The translations under genes and the position numbers were made by a program. The notes under the pieces are model-generated. The model saw nothing but the letters and a program-made list of their open reading frames with translations. It did no database searches and had not been told where the DNA came from. A stretch of DNA of 64,000 nucleotides, taken from positions 558,001-622,000 of the forward strand of contig NZ_JAJUWY010000001.1 of the NCBI RefSeq assembly GCF_021390425.1, given 5' to 3'. Of the stretch, positions 27,381 through 36,949 are shown one piece after another. The DNA is from Lysobacter sp. GX 14042. GTDB taxonomy: Bacteria > Pseudomonadota > Gammaproteobacteria > Xanthomonadales > Xanthomonadaceae. Position 1 is the stretch's first letter. Every line of letters begins with the position of its first letter.

Positions 27381-29600
27381 TCAATCAAGTACATATCCAA
27401 TTTCTAGGCCGACCATCCAGTTCCTTCCCGGCGCCGGCTCGTAGAAGCGGCCGTTGCCCTCGTTGACGATCACCGAGCCGATCACGTCGCGGTCGAACAG
27501 GTTGTTGATCCGGGCGAAGCCGCGCCACTCCAGTCCGCCGAGCCGGAAGCGGCGCTCGGCGGCCAGGTCGAAGGACGCATAGGCCGGCGCCGACTCGGTG
27601 TTGCTGTCGTCCACCCAGACCCGGTCGGAGAACCGGCCTTCGAACATCACGTCGGTGTCGGCCAGCGGGCTCCAGCGCAGCTGGCCCCAGGCGAAGTGCC
27701 GGGACAGGCCGGGGATGTTGCGGCCGCCTTCGATGATCAGGTCGTCCGACGCGCACGGCGGCGCCCCGCACAGGGCGAAGTCGTCGACGTACTCGGCGTC
27801 GAGGAAGGTGTAGGCGGTGGCGAAACGCCAGGCCGGCGCCAGCTCGCCGGAGACGGCCAGTTCCAGTCCCTGGCGGCGCGTGGTCTCGGCATTGGCGTAG
27901 ACGCTGCGCCCACCCTGGTTGGCGGCCACTACCAGCTCGTCCGCGGTCCGGCTGTGGAACAGCGCGGCCGAATAGTCCAGCGCGCCGGTGCGACCCCGCA
28001 GGCCGAACTCGTAGTTGCGGCTGCGGGCCGGGGCCAGGGTGTCGTTGAGGCCGCTCAGGCCGTCGCTGCGGTAGGCCAGCTCGGCGAACGTCGGGGTCTC
28101 GAAACCGGCACCGGCGTTGGCATACACGCTGAGCGTGGGGGTCGCGCGGAACAGCACGCCGGCCACCGGCGAGGTGCGCGAGTACTCCAGCCGCCCGCTG
28201 TCGTCGGGATTGGCGTCGGTGACGAAGCGGTCGTCGGACTCGAACCCGACCCGGCTGTGCCGCGCGCCGACGTTGATCCGCCAGCGCTGGGCGGGCGCCC
28301 AGTCGGCCTGCACGTACACGTCGCGGCCGGTCACCGCGTTGTCCTCGTCGCGGCGCAACGCGCCGACCACGCCGACGGTGTCGCCGATGAAGTTCTCGTA
28401 GCCCAGGCGGCGCTCGTCGGAGACCTCGTGCGAGTACCCGGCGGTCAACGAGAACGGCCGGTCCAGCCACGCGCCCTCCCAGCGCCAGCGCAGGTCGCCG
28501 CCGTAGTACCCGCGGTCGAGGTCGATCGCCCCGCCGCCGTGCAGCGGGCGCTCCTGGACGAACACCGGGATCGCCAGCATCTGGGTGGTCTCGCGGCTGC
28601 CGGTGTAGGCGGTGAATGCCAGCCCGTGGCCGCCACCCAGCGGCTGCTCGAGGTTGAGTCCGAGCTGGTCCTGGCGCACGGTCTTGCGGGTGTCGAACTG
28701 CAGTGCGCCATCACTGGCCGCGCGACGGTCGCCGTCCAGCTGGTCGCGGCTCAGGCCCTGCGGGTCCTGGGCCTTCAGGTCGATCGCATTGGCCAGCAGG
28801 GTGTAGTGCCCGCCGCTGGCCAGGGTGCCCTTGAGCAACGCCTGGCCCTGGCGGCGGCTGGCCTTGCTGTGGTCGCGGTAGCCGTCGGTGTCCAGGTCCA
28901 CCAGGTCGAACAGGAAGCTGCCGTGGTCACCACTGGCCCAGGGCGCGCGGTAGCTGGCCGAGGCCCGGCGCAGGCCATCGGAGCCGGCGATGTACTCGCC
29001 GCGCAGCAGCGGGTCGGCGGGGGCATCGGCGGTGAACAGCGAGATCACCCCGCCCGATGCGTTGCCATACAGCGCCGAGAACGGGCCGCGCAGGACCTCG
29101 ACCCGGTCGGCCGCGTCGAACAGGAAGTGCGAGACCTGGCCCTGCCCGTCCGGCATCGTCGCCGGGATGCCGTCGGTGAACATGCGGATGCCGCGCACGC
29201 CGAAGGTCGCCCGGGCACCGAAGCCACGGATCGAGATCTGCTGGTCCTGGGCGTGGTTCTGCCGGTCCCGCGCCACCACCCCGGGGATGCGCTGCACCGA
29301 TTCGGACAGGTTGATCCCGGGCTGTGCCAGCCGGATGTCCCTGCCGGTGACGACGTCCACCGCGGCGGGCACCACCAGGGCATCATCGGCCTGGCGGGTG
29401 GCGGTCACCACGACGTGGTCGAGCGTGGTCGCAGCCTGGGCCGCCGGATCGCGATCCTGCCCGGCGGGCGCGGCAAGCGCCAGCGGCGCGGCGAGCGCGG
29501 CCTGCAACGCGAGCAGCAGGGGGAGGCGGCGGGCGGCCTTGCGGCCATGGCGGGAGGAAACGGGGAGATCGGGCGGCCGGCCCGGCTGGGGCTGATTCAA
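27381..29600 (-). CDS. TonB-dependent outer-membrane receptor
   Basis: A protein of 739 residues from the TTG at 29600, which has GGAG 5 bases upstream; an ATG at 29633 without a ribosome site is the alternative. A signal peptide (LPLLLALQAALAAPLALAAPA) is followed by a TonB-box-like LDHVVVTATR. A plug domain follows (SVQRIPGVVARDRQN, then QQISIRGFGARATFGVRG and VEVLRGPFSALYGNASGG), then a beta-barrel with many aromatic strands. It probably imports iron complexes or another nutrient. The last residues, GLEIGYVLD, lack the expected aromatic C-terminus and use AT-rich codons, as though the island had replaced the gene end. Barrel assembly may be impaired. Confidence 0.9.
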   Translation of the reverse strand: MNQPQPGRPPDLPVSSRHGRKAARRLPLLLALQAALAAPLALAAPAGQDRDPAAQAATTLDHVVVTATRQADDALVVPAAVDVVTGRDIRLAQPGINLSESVQRIPGVVARDRQNHAQDQQISIRGFGARATFGVRGIRMFTDGIPATMPDGQGQVSHFLFDAADRVEVLRGPFSALYGNASGGVISLFTADAPADPLLRGEYIAGSDGLRRASASYRAPWASGDHGSFLFDLVDLDTDGYRDHSKASRRQGQALLKGTLASGGHYTLLANAIDLKAQDPQGLSRDQLDGDRRAASDGALQFDTRKTVRQDQLGLNLEQPLGGGHGLAFTAYTGSRETTQMLAIPVFVQERPLHGGGAIDLDRGYYGGDLRWRWEGAWLDRPFSLTAGYSHEVSDERRLGYENFIGDTVGVVGALRRDEDNAVTGRDVYVQADWAPAQRWRINVGARHSRVGFESDDRFVTDANPDDSGRLEYSRTSPVAGVLFRATPTLSVYANAGAGFETPTFAELAYRSDGLSGLNDTLAPARSRNYEFGLRGRTGALDYSAALFHSRTADELVVAANQGGRSVYANAETTRRQGLELAVSGELAPAWRFATAYTFLDAEYVDDFALCGAPPCASDDLIIEGGRNIPGLSRHFAWGQLRWSPLADTDVMFEGRFSDRVWVDDSNTESAPAYASFDLAAERRFRLGGLEWRGFARINNLFDRDVIGSVIVNEGNGRFYEPAPGRNWMVGLEIGYVLD

Positions 29601-29714
29601 GACGTCTCCGGAGGGATCTGGGGGACCGGCCATTGTCGGCCGCCGGGACCCTCGCATGGACGGGCGTGATGGCACTGTCCATTCCGTTCAGGAAACCAGC
29701 TGCCAGGCCCCCGC

Positions 29715-30332
29715 TCATGCATCGGCTTGCGGCCGGACCCGGAACGCCAGGCTGATCCGCGGACCCACCGCTTGCCGCGTCTTCGGCACCCCGTGCTGGT
29801 GGGTCAGCTGCGAGCGATAGCTCATCAGCAGCACGCTGCCGGGCTCAAGCTCCACCTGCAGGGAACGGCGGGGTGGCGTGTTCGGGCGGATCGACATCCG
29901 CCGCGCCGCGCCGAGCGAGAGCAGGACCACCGGGTGGCCCGGCACCAGCATGTGCAGCTTGTCGCCGTGCGGCGCGACGCTGTCGTCGCCATCACGATAG
30001 AAGTTCAGCCCGACCGCGTTGAAGGGCTCGTCCACCACCTCGCGTACCGCCGTGAACGCGGCGCCCAAGGCGGCCGGAAGTCCCGGATCGGCAAGCCACC
30101 ACGAGGCCACCAGCCTTGGCACCTCGACCACCCGTTCGTACATCAACCGACGCTGCGATTTCCAGGCGATGCCGTCGCGCAGGGCGTCGAACCATGCTTC
30201 GGCGGTCGCGGGATCCACCACGCCGGGACGGTAGCGCACGCCGCCCCCGGGATCGTCGAACAGCCGTTGCCAGCCTTCCGCCGGAGCGGCAGGCTGGAAC
30301 AGCGACGGCTGGAACCCGGCATCGCGTGGCAC
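29715..30332 (-). CDS. alkB: AlkB-like 2-oxoglutarate/Fe(II) DNA repair dioxygenase
   Basis: This gives 205 residues from the GTG at 30332, with GAGGT upstream; an ATG at 30380 would overlap the uup gene. Iron ligands are in APHGDK (His-x-Asp) and the distal His in LTHQHGVP. RISLAFRVRP gives the two arginines that hold 2-oxoglutarate and substrate. NFYRDGDDSVAPHGDK and LSLGAARRMSIR are typical of AlkB. It should demethylate 1-methyladenine and 3-methylcytosine in DNA. It follows uup on the same strand. The ada gene lies only 6.6 kb away. Confidence 0.92.
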   Translation of the reverse strand: MPRDAGFQPSLFQPAAPAEGWQRLFDDPGGGVRYRPGVVDPATAEAWFDALRDGIAWKSQRRLMYERVVEVPRLVASWWLADPGLPAALGAAFTAVREVVDEPFNAVGLNFYRDGDDSVAPHGDKLHMLVPGHPVVLLSLGAARRMSIRPNTPPRRSLQVELEPGSVLLMSYRSQLTHQHGVPKTRQAVGPRISLAFRVRPQADA

Positions 30333-30342
30333 CGCGGTGACC

Positions 30343-32247
30343 TCAGCCGTCCAGTTCCGCCCAGCGCGCGTAGGCGGCATCGAGTTCCGCCTGGACCCGT
30401 GCCACGTCCGCGGCGTGGGCGGTGATCGCCGCCGCGTCGCGCTGGTAGAACGCCGGGTCGTTCATCCCGGCCGTCAGCGCCGCCAGCTTCGCCTCGAGTG
30501 CCTCGATGGTCCCCGGCAACTGCTCGAGCTCGCGGGCTTCCTTGAAGCCCAGTTTCCGCCTGGCGGGCGCCGCGGTACTGGTGCTCCCGGCCGTCCGTGC
30601 CCCGCCTCCCCCGGCGATCGGCGACACCGGCATTGCCCGCTTGCCCGGGCCTGCCTCGACGGGTGCCGCGGGGCGCTGGCGCAGCCAGTCGCTGTAGCCA
30701 CCCACGTATTCCCCGACCCGGCCGCCGCCTTCCATCACCAGGGTCGAGGTCACCACGTTGTCAAGGAAGTCGCGGTCATGGCTGACCAGCAGCAGGGTGC
30801 CCGGGTAGTCGCCCAGCAATTCTTCGAGCAGTTCGAGCGTCTCCACGTCCAGGTCGTTGGTCGGCTCGTCCATCACCAGCAGGTTCGACGGCTGGGCGAA
30901 CAGCTTGGCCAGCAGCAGGCGGTTGCGCTCGCCACCCGACAGCCGGGTGATGGGCGCACGGGCGCGCTCGGGCGTGAACAGGAAGTCCTGCAGGTAGCCG
31001 ATCACGTGCTTCTGCCGGCCACCGACCTCGACGAACTCGCGGCCCTCGGACACGTTCTCCAGCGCGTTCCAGTCCTCGCGCAGGGTGGCGCGGTACTGGT
31101 CGAAGTAGGCCACCTGGAGGTTGCTGCCCAGGCGCACCTCGCCGGCGGTGGGCTCCAGCTCGCCGAGCAGGGTCTTGAGCAGGGTGGTCTTGCCGCTGCC
31201 GTTGGGGCCGATCAGGCCGATCCGGTCGCCGCGGAACACCGTGGTCGACACGTCGTCCAGCAGCTTGCGCCCGCCGTAGTCGAAGCAGACGTGCCGGGCC
31301 TCGATCACCTTCTTGCCGGAACTCTCCGCCTGGGCGAAGTCCATCTTGACGTTGCCGGTGTGTGCCCGGCGCTCGGCGCGCTCGTTGCGCATCGCCTTGA
31401 GCCGGCGCACGCGGCCTTCGTCGCGGGTCCGCCGGGCCTTGATGCCCTGGCGGATCCAGACCTCTTCCTGGGCCAGCAGCTTGTCGAAGCGGGCGTTCTC
31501 CTGCGCCTCGGCATTCAGGCGTTCCTCGCGGCGGCGCTCGTAGTTGGCCCAGTCGCCGGGCCAGCTGGTCACCTGGCCACGGTCGATCTCCACGATCCGC
31601 GTCGCCAGCGCGCGCAGGAAGCGCCGGTCATGGGTGACGAACACCAGCGCGCCCTGCCAGGACTTGAGGAACTGCTCCAGCCAGTCGATCGACTCGATGT
31701 CCAGATGGTTGGTCGGCTCGTCCAGCAACAGCAACTCGGGTGCCGACACCAGCGCGCGCGCCAGCAGGACGCGGCGTTTCATGCCGCCCGACAGTCCGGC
31801 GAATGGTGCATCGCCATCCAGCCCGAGCTTGTCCAGGGTCTCGGCGACGCGCTGGTCGGCGCTCCAGCCCTGCGCGGCGTCGATCTTCGCCTGCACCGCG
31901 GCCATGGCGTCGGCGTCGAACTCCTCGGCGTGGCTGATGCGGTGGAACTCGGCCAGCCAGCCACCCAGCTCCCCCATTCCGGCGGCAACCACGTCGAACA
32001 CCGCGCCGCTGGCGTCGGCGGGCACTTCCTGCTCGAGCCGGGTGATCCGCGCGCCGCCTTCGCGGCGGATCTCCCCGTCATCGGGGTTCAACTCGCCGGC
32101 GAGCAGCTTGAGCAGGGTGGACTTGCCGGCGCCGTTGCGGCCGATCAGGGCGACGCGCTCACCCGGGGCGATGGAAAGGGCCACGTCTTCGAGCAGCAGC
32201 GGGCCGCCGACGCTGTAGTCGACGTTGTGGAGGGTGATCAGGGGCAT
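30343..32247 (-). CDS. uup: ABC-F protein Uup
   Basis: A protein of 634 residues with two ATPase domains and no membrane helices. Walker A motifs are GRNGAGKSTLL and GPNGSGKTTLLK, and signatures are LSGGMKRRVLL and LSGGERNRLLL. The inter-domain linker is arginine-rich. The last 80 residues form the coiled-coil, DNA- or ribosome-binding tail of Uup (GFKEARELEQLPGTIEALEAK). Uup influences precise transposon excision and ribosome function. The ATG at 32247 starts directly at the conserved fold. The alkB gene follows on the same strand and the two probably share a transcript. Confidence 0.92.
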   Translation of the reverse strand: MPLITLHNVDYSVGGPLLLEDVALSIAPGERVALIGRNGAGKSTLLKLLAGELNPDDGEIRREGGARITRLEQEVPADASGAVFDVVAAGMGELGGWLAEFHRISHAEEFDADAMAAVQAKIDAAQGWSADQRVAETLDKLGLDGDAPFAGLSGGMKRRVLLARALVSAPELLLLDEPTNHLDIESIDWLEQFLKSWQGALVFVTHDRRFLRALATRIVEIDRGQVTSWPGDWANYERRREERLNAEAQENARFDKLLAQEEVWIRQGIKARRTRDEGRVRRLKAMRNERAERRAHTGNVKMDFAQAESSGKKVIEARHVCFDYGGRKLLDDVSTTVFRGDRIGLIGPNGSGKTTLLKTLLGELEPTAGEVRLGSNLQVAYFDQYRATLREDWNALENVSEGREFVEVGGRQKHVIGYLQDFLFTPERARAPITRLSGGERNRLLLAKLFAQPSNLLVMDEPTNDLDVETLELLEELLGDYPGTLLLVSHDRDFLDNVVTSTLVMEGGGRVGEYVGGYSDWLRQRPAAPVEAGPGKRAMPVSPIAGGGGARTAGSTSTAAPARRKLGFKEARELEQLPGTIEALEAKLAALTAGMNDPAFYQRDAAAITAHAADVARVQAELDAAYARWAELDG

Positions 32248-32298
32248 GGGGAGGGATTGTAGGGGCAAGGAACGTTCCTCGTTCCTCACTCCCCGCTC

Positions 32299-33864
32299 TC
32301 ACGAGCTGCATGAAAGCATCGAACACCCCGCCCGCTCCCGCGCCCATTCCGGCCGCTTCCCCGCATACGCCTCCCGCCCCGGCTGGTCCTCGTACGGCCG
32401 GCGCATGACCTCGAGCACTTCGCGCACGCCGGACGGGTCGCCCTGCTCCGCCCGGTCGATGGCCTGCTGCGCCAGGTAGTTGCGCAGCACGTAGCGGGGA
32501 TTGGCCAGGCGCATGCGCTCGCGGCGGGCGCCCGGTTCCCGCGGGTCGGCGGCGAGGCGGGCGCGGTAGCGCGCCAGCCAGTCCTGCAGCGCTTGCCAGC
32601 CGGCCTCGCGCCTGGCCGGATCGTAGAAGGCCCCGGCGAAGAGGACGGCTTCGGCCTGTGGGTCCGGGTCCGCGGGCAGGTCGCCGAGGGCGCGGAATAA
32701 CAGGGTCATGTCGACCTCGGTGGCCGCCATCCAGTCCTGGAGGGTGCGCATGAGGGCGTCGTCCCCGTGGCGGAACCCGGCCAGGCCCAGCTTGCGGGCG
32801 GTGACGTCCTGCTCGGCGGCTTCGTAGGCGTCGACGTAGGCGGCCAGGCCTTCCTGCAGCGGGGCGACATCGGCGAACAGTGGCGAGAGGGCGCCCGCCA
32901 GCCGTCCCAGGTTCCAGTACGCGACCGCCGGCTGCTGGCCGAAGCGGTAGCGCCGGCGCTGGGCGTCGGTGGTGTTGGGGGTCCAGTCGGGATCGTAGTC
33001 GTCGATCCAGCCGTACGGCCCGTAGTCGATCGTCAGCCCGAGGATCGACAGGTTGTCGGTGTTCATGACGCCGTGGACGAAGCCCACCCGCATCCAGTCG
33101 GCCATCAGTCGCGCGGTGCGCACCGCGACTTCGGCGAACCACGCCGCCACCAGCGCCTCGCCCTCGCCTTCCAGGTGCGGGAAATCGCGGCGGATGCAGA
33201 ACTCCACCAGCTGCCGCAACAGGCCGGTATCGCCGCGCGAGGCCGGAAGCTCGAAGCTGCCGAAGCGCAGGAAGGACGGCGCGGTCCGCACCACCACCGC
33301 GCCGGGCTCCGGCGCGGGGTGGCCGTCGTAGAACATGTCGCGCACCACCTCCTCGCCGGTGGCCAGCAGCGCCAGCGCGCGGGTGGTCGGGATGCCCAGG
33401 TGGTGCATCGCCTCGCTGCACAGGAACTCGCGGATCGACGAGCGCAGCACCGCCCGGCCGTCGGCGCCACGCGAGTACGGCGTGCGGCCGGCGCCCTTGA
33501 GCTGCAGTTCCCAGCGCCCGCCGACCGCATCGACGGTCTCGCCCAGGCTGATCGCGCGCCCGTCGCCCAGCTGCCCGGCCCAGTGGCCGAACTGGTGGCC
33601 GCCGTAGTTGGCCGCGAACGGCTGCATGCCGGGCAGCAGCCGGTTGCCGGCGAACACCTGGGCGAACTCCGGCGACAGGACCTCCCCGGCGGCCAGGCCC
33701 AGTGCCGTCGCCATCTCGCGCGAGTACGCAAGCACCCGCGGTGCGGCGACCGGCGTGGGCATCACCGGCGACCAGGCTTCGCGGACCTCGCGCACCCGGG
33801 GGCCGTGCACCGGGTCGCCGGGCAGTTCGCGAACGAAGGCGTTGTCGAAGCGGAACGAAAGCAT
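32299..33864 (-). CDS. selO: Protein adenylyltransferase SelO (YdiU)
   Basis: A protein of 521 residues. It is a pseudokinase-fold enzyme that transfers AMP to protein hydroxyls and takes part in redox stress responses. Seen: the N-terminal [15 protein letters not shown], the loop [20 protein letters not shown], the lysine motif [13 protein letters not shown], and [20 protein letters not shown], which contains the Asn and Asp metal ligands. The chain ends in Ser-Cys-Ser-Ser; this C-terminal Cys is the position occupied by selenocysteine in animal SelO and forms a regulatory disulfide in bacteria. Length is as expected. Confidence 0.94.
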   Translation of the reverse strand: MLSFRFDNAFVRELPGDPVHGPRVREVREAWSPVMPTPVAAPRVLAYSREMATALGLAAGEVLSPEFAQVFAGNRLLPGMQPFAANYGGHQFGHWAGQLGDGRAISLGETVDAVGGRWELQLKGAGRTPYSRGADGRAVLRSSIREFLCSEAMHHLGIPTTRALALLATGEEVVRDMFYDGHPAPEPGAVVVRTAPSFLRFGSFELPASRGDTGLLRQLVEFCIRRDFPHLEGEGEALVAAWFAEVAVRTARLMADWMRVGFVHGVMNTDNLSILGLTIDYGPYGWIDDYDPDWTPNTTDAQRRRYRFGQQPAVAYWNLGRLAGALSPLFADVAPLQEGLAAYVDAYEAAEQDVTARKLGLAGFRHGDDALMRTLQDWMAATEVDMTLLFRALGDLPADPDPQAEAVLFAGAFYDPARREAGWQALQDWLARYRARLAADPREPGARRERMRLANPRYVLRNYLAQQAIDRAEQGDPSGVREVLEVMRRPYEDQPGREAYAGKRPEWARERAGCSMLSCSS

Positions 33865-33954
33865 GCGGCCATGCTAGGCCGGCGCGCGTGCACCGGGGCT
33901 GCACGGCGACTGCACGGGAAACCCGGCTCACGCGGCGGACCACGCCATCCCCGT

Positions 33955-33960
33955 TAGACT
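33955..33960 (+). promoter_or_regulatory. Probable -10 element of the DEAD-box helicase gene
   Basis: TAGACT lies 43 bases before the helicase start in the divergent gap with selO. It matches TATAAT at four of six positions and shares the TAG opening with other candidates in the window. Confidence 0.35.
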
Positions 33961-34003
33961 ACGCGCCCCCTTTTTACCGGCCTGAGCGCCGTCCGGAGCC
34001 GCA

Positions 34004-35989
34004 ATGAGCGCCGACATCCCCACTGCCGGCACCGGCGACGAAAGCCCGGAGACCCCGCTGTTCTCGGCCCTCGGCCTGCCCGAGCCGCTGCTGCGCGCCT
34101 CCGCCGACCTGGGTTACGAGCGTCCCTCGCCGATCCAGGCTGCCACCATCCCGCCGCTGCTGGAAGGCCGCGACGTGCTCGGCCAGGCGCAGACCGGCAC
34201 CGGCAAGACCGCCGCCTTCGCGCTGCCGATCCTGGCCCGCCTGGACCCCACGCAGAAGGCGCCGCAGGCACTCGTGCTGGCCCCGACCCGCGAGCTGGCG
34301 ATCCAGGTCGCCGAGGCCTTCCAGAGCTACGCCGCCCACCTGCCCGGCTTCACCGTGCTGCCGATCTACGGCGGCCAGAGCTATTACCCGCAGCTGCAGG
34401 CGCTCAAGCGCGGCGTGCAGGTGGTGGTCGGCACCCCGGGGCGGATCATCGACCACCTGGACCGCGGCTCGCTGGACCTGTCGCAGCTGCGTTGCCTGGT
34501 GCTCGACGAGGCCGACGAGATGCTGCGCATGGGCTTCATCGACGATGTCGAGGCCGTGCTCAAGAAGACCCCGGAAGGCCGCCAGGTGGCGCTGTTCTCG
34601 GCGACCATGCCGGTGCAGATCAGGCGCATCGCCCAGACCTACCTCAACGAGCCGGTCGAGATCTCGATCAGGAACAGGACCAGCACGGCGGCCAACATCC
34701 GCCAGCGCTACTGGGCGGTCAGCGGGATGCACAAGCTCGACGCGCTGACCCGGATCCTGGAGGCCGAGCCGTTCGAGGCGATGATCGTGTTCGCCCGTAC
34801 CAAGCTGGGCACCGAGGAGTTGGCCGAGAAGCTGGCCGCCCGCGGGATCGCCGCCGCCGCCATCAACGGCGACGTGCAGCAGGCCCAGCGCGAGAAGACC
34901 ATCGCCCAACTCAAGGACGGACGCATCGACGTGCTGGTCGCCACCGATGTCGCCGCGCGCGGACTGGACGTGGACCGCATCAGCCACGTCCTCAACTACG
35001 ACATTCCCTACGACACCGAGAGCTACGTCCACCGCATCGGCCGCACCGGCCGGGCCGGGCGCAAGGGCGAGGCGATCCTGTTCGTGACCCCGCGCGAGCG
35101 CGGCATGCTGCGGGCGATCGAGCGCGCGACCCGGCAGCCGATCGAGCAGATGGCGCTGCCGACCATCGACACCGTCAACGAGCAGCGCGTCTCGCGCTTC
35201 CTCGACCGCATCACCGAAACCCTCGCCGCCAACGACCTTGCGCTGTACCGCGACCTGGTCGAGCGCTACCAGCGCGAGCACAACGTCCCGGTCGAGGAAA
35301 TCGCCGCGGCCCTGGCGCGGCTGGCACAGGGCGAACGGCCGTTGCTGCTGGACGCGCCGCGCCAGCCCGAGCGCAAGCCGTTCGAGCGCGCTCCGTTCCA
35401 GGGCGGCACGTCCGAGCGCCCACCGCGGGAACGGCCACAGGCCCGCGAGCACACCCGCCCCGCCGCGCCGCAGGGCGCGACAGCGACCGCGCAGCGGCAG
35501 CCAGCCTCATCGGCCGGCGACATCGGCGCGGCGGGCAACGCCGGCGAGATGCTGTTCCCCGACGACGCGCCACCGATGCCCACGCGTACCGGCGACACCC
35601 CGCCGCGCGGATCCACTCCGCCGCGCGGGACATCCGAGTACGGCAGCGAGACGTTCCGCATCGAGGTCGGCCACGACCACGGCGTCAAGCCGGGCAACAT
35701 CGTCGGTGCGATCGCCAACGAGGCCGAGCTCGACAGCCGCCACATCGGCCGGATCGACATCCGCGACGACCACAGCTTCGTCGACCTGCCCGAGGGCATG
35801 CCCCCGGACCTGCTGCAGTTCCTGAAGAAGGTCCGCGTCGCCGGCCAGCCGCTGCGGATTTCCCGTGCCGGCGAGGAGGCACGCCAGGCGCCGCATGCCC
35901 GCCGCGGGCCGCCTCCCCGTGGGCCCAGGCCGCCGCACCGCAATGGTCCGCCGCGCCCGGGCCCGCGCAAGCCGCGTCCGCCGCGCTGA
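34004..35989 (+). CDS. deaD: DEAD-box ATP-dependent RNA helicase (DeaD/CsdA type)
   Basis: A protein of 661 residues. The Q motif (FSALGLPEPLL...PSPIQ), Walker A AQTGTGKTAA, DEAD box LVLDEADEML, SAT motif LFSATMP, and the C-terminal helicase motifs VATDVAARGLDV and HRIGRTGRAG are all present. A long disordered Pro/Arg region follows at about 455-545. Next comes a DbpA-type RNA-binding domain (FRIEVGHDHGVKPGNIVGAI, then RIDIRDDHSFVDLP). The tail is basic and Pro/Arg/Gly rich. It should help ribosome assembly and mRNA decay, especially at low temperature. Confidence 0.94.
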   Translation: MSADIPTAGTGDESPETPLFSALGLPEPLLRASADLGYERPSPIQAATIPPLLEGRDVLGQAQTGTGKTAAFALPILARLDPTQKAPQALVLAPTRELAIQVAEAFQSYAAHLPGFTVLPIYGGQSYYPQLQALKRGVQVVVGTPGRIIDHLDRGSLDLSQLRCLVLDEADEMLRMGFIDDVEAVLKKTPEGRQVALFSATMPVQIRRIAQTYLNEPVEISIRNRTSTAANIRQRYWAVSGMHKLDALTRILEAEPFEAMIVFARTKLGTEELAEKLAARGIAAAAINGDVQQAQREKTIAQLKDGRIDVLVATDVAARGLDVDRISHVLNYDIPYDTESYVHRIGRTGRAGRKGEAILFVTPRERGMLRAIERATRQPIEQMALPTIDTVNEQRVSRFLDRITETLAANDLALYRDLVERYQREHNVPVEEIAAALARLAQGERPLLLDAPRQPERKPFERAPFQGGTSERPPRERPQAREHTRPAAPQGATATAQRQPASSAGDIGAAGNAGEMLFPDDAPPMPTRTGDTPPRGSTPPRGTSEYGSETFRIEVGHDHGVKPGNIVGAIANEAELDSRHIGRIDIRDDHSFVDLPEGMPPDLLQFLKKVRVAGQPLRISRAGEEARQAPHARRGPPPRGPRPPHRNGPPRPGPRKPRPPR

Positions 35990-36014
35990 CCGGAACAGGG
36001 GAACAAGGACAGCA

Positions 36015-36927
36015 ATGATTACCCGCGACACCGGGCGGTTCCTCGCCCTTGCCCGCGAGGCCGCGCCCGATGCGGGGACCGCCACCGCGCGTGCCGCCTT
36101 CCTCGTGGCACCGGACGGCTTCCGGCTGGCCGAGCAGTCGGCGGCCGACAACCGCTACATGGCCCCGCGCCGGCGACTTCGATCCCGACGCCGCCTCGCG
36201 CCAGCACCGCGAGTTGCACCACGCCTTCGCCGGCGTGCTGCCCATTGTGTGCTTCGCAGGCGATCCGGAAACCCCCGACGCCCTGTTCCCCAACAATGTC
36301 TTTGCCACCGCCCCCGGCCGCTACGTGGTCGGACGCATGCGCCACCCGGTGCGCCAGCGCGAGGCCGGGCGCGGGGACATCCGGCGGTTCTTCTCCGACG
36401 TGCTCGGTTACCGCGAATACGACCTGTCCACCCAGCCACACGCGTGCGAGCTCACCGGCGCGCTGGTCGTCGACCGTGCCCGTGGGTTGGGCTTTGCCGG
36501 GCTGTCCGAGCGCTGCGACGAGGAAGGCGCCCGGCTGATGCACGAGGCGCTGGGGCTGCGGGCGACCTTGATGTTCGAGCTTGCGCCCGGTGAATACCAC
36601 ACCAACGTGGTCCTGGCGGTGCTGGCCGGACGCGCGGCGGTGGTCTGCCCTGCGGGCATCGCCGACCCGGCGGTGGTCGATGCCATCACCACCCTGTACG
36701 CGCCACACGTGGTCACCGCCTGTCCGCGCGAGCACGCCGCATTTGCCGGCAACTGCATCGCATTGACACCGGAGACGGTCTGGATGAGCGCCGGTGCCGA
36801 CCGCGCCCTGTCCGCCGCCAGCCGCGCAACGCTGGTGGCGGCCGGCTTCCAGGTGCGCAGCGTGGAGATCGACGCCATCGAGGCCGGCGGCGGCTCGCTG
36901 CGCTGCTGCGTCGGCGAGATCTACTGA
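36015..36927 (+). pseudogene. Arginine-deiminase/amidinotransferase-family gene with a frameshift
   Basis: The frame from ATG 36015 encodes a good N-terminus (RAAFLVAPDGFRLAEQSAADN), then loses sense at about 36161-36173 in a GC-rich run. The protein continues one frame over with GDFDPDAASRQHRELHHAF, FPNNVFATAPGRYVVGRM, LAPGEYHTNVVLAVL (with the catalytic His) and the C-terminal SLRCCVGEIY (with the nucleophilic Cys). One extra base explains the change. The family contains citrulline- or dimethylarginine-hydrolysing enzymes of about 300 residues, and all catalytic residues are kept. So either the frameshift is recent, or it is a sequencing error in a GC homopolymer-like tract. Confidence 0.8.
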
Positions 36928-36949
36928 CTGCGGGCGACATGCGCCGCCC

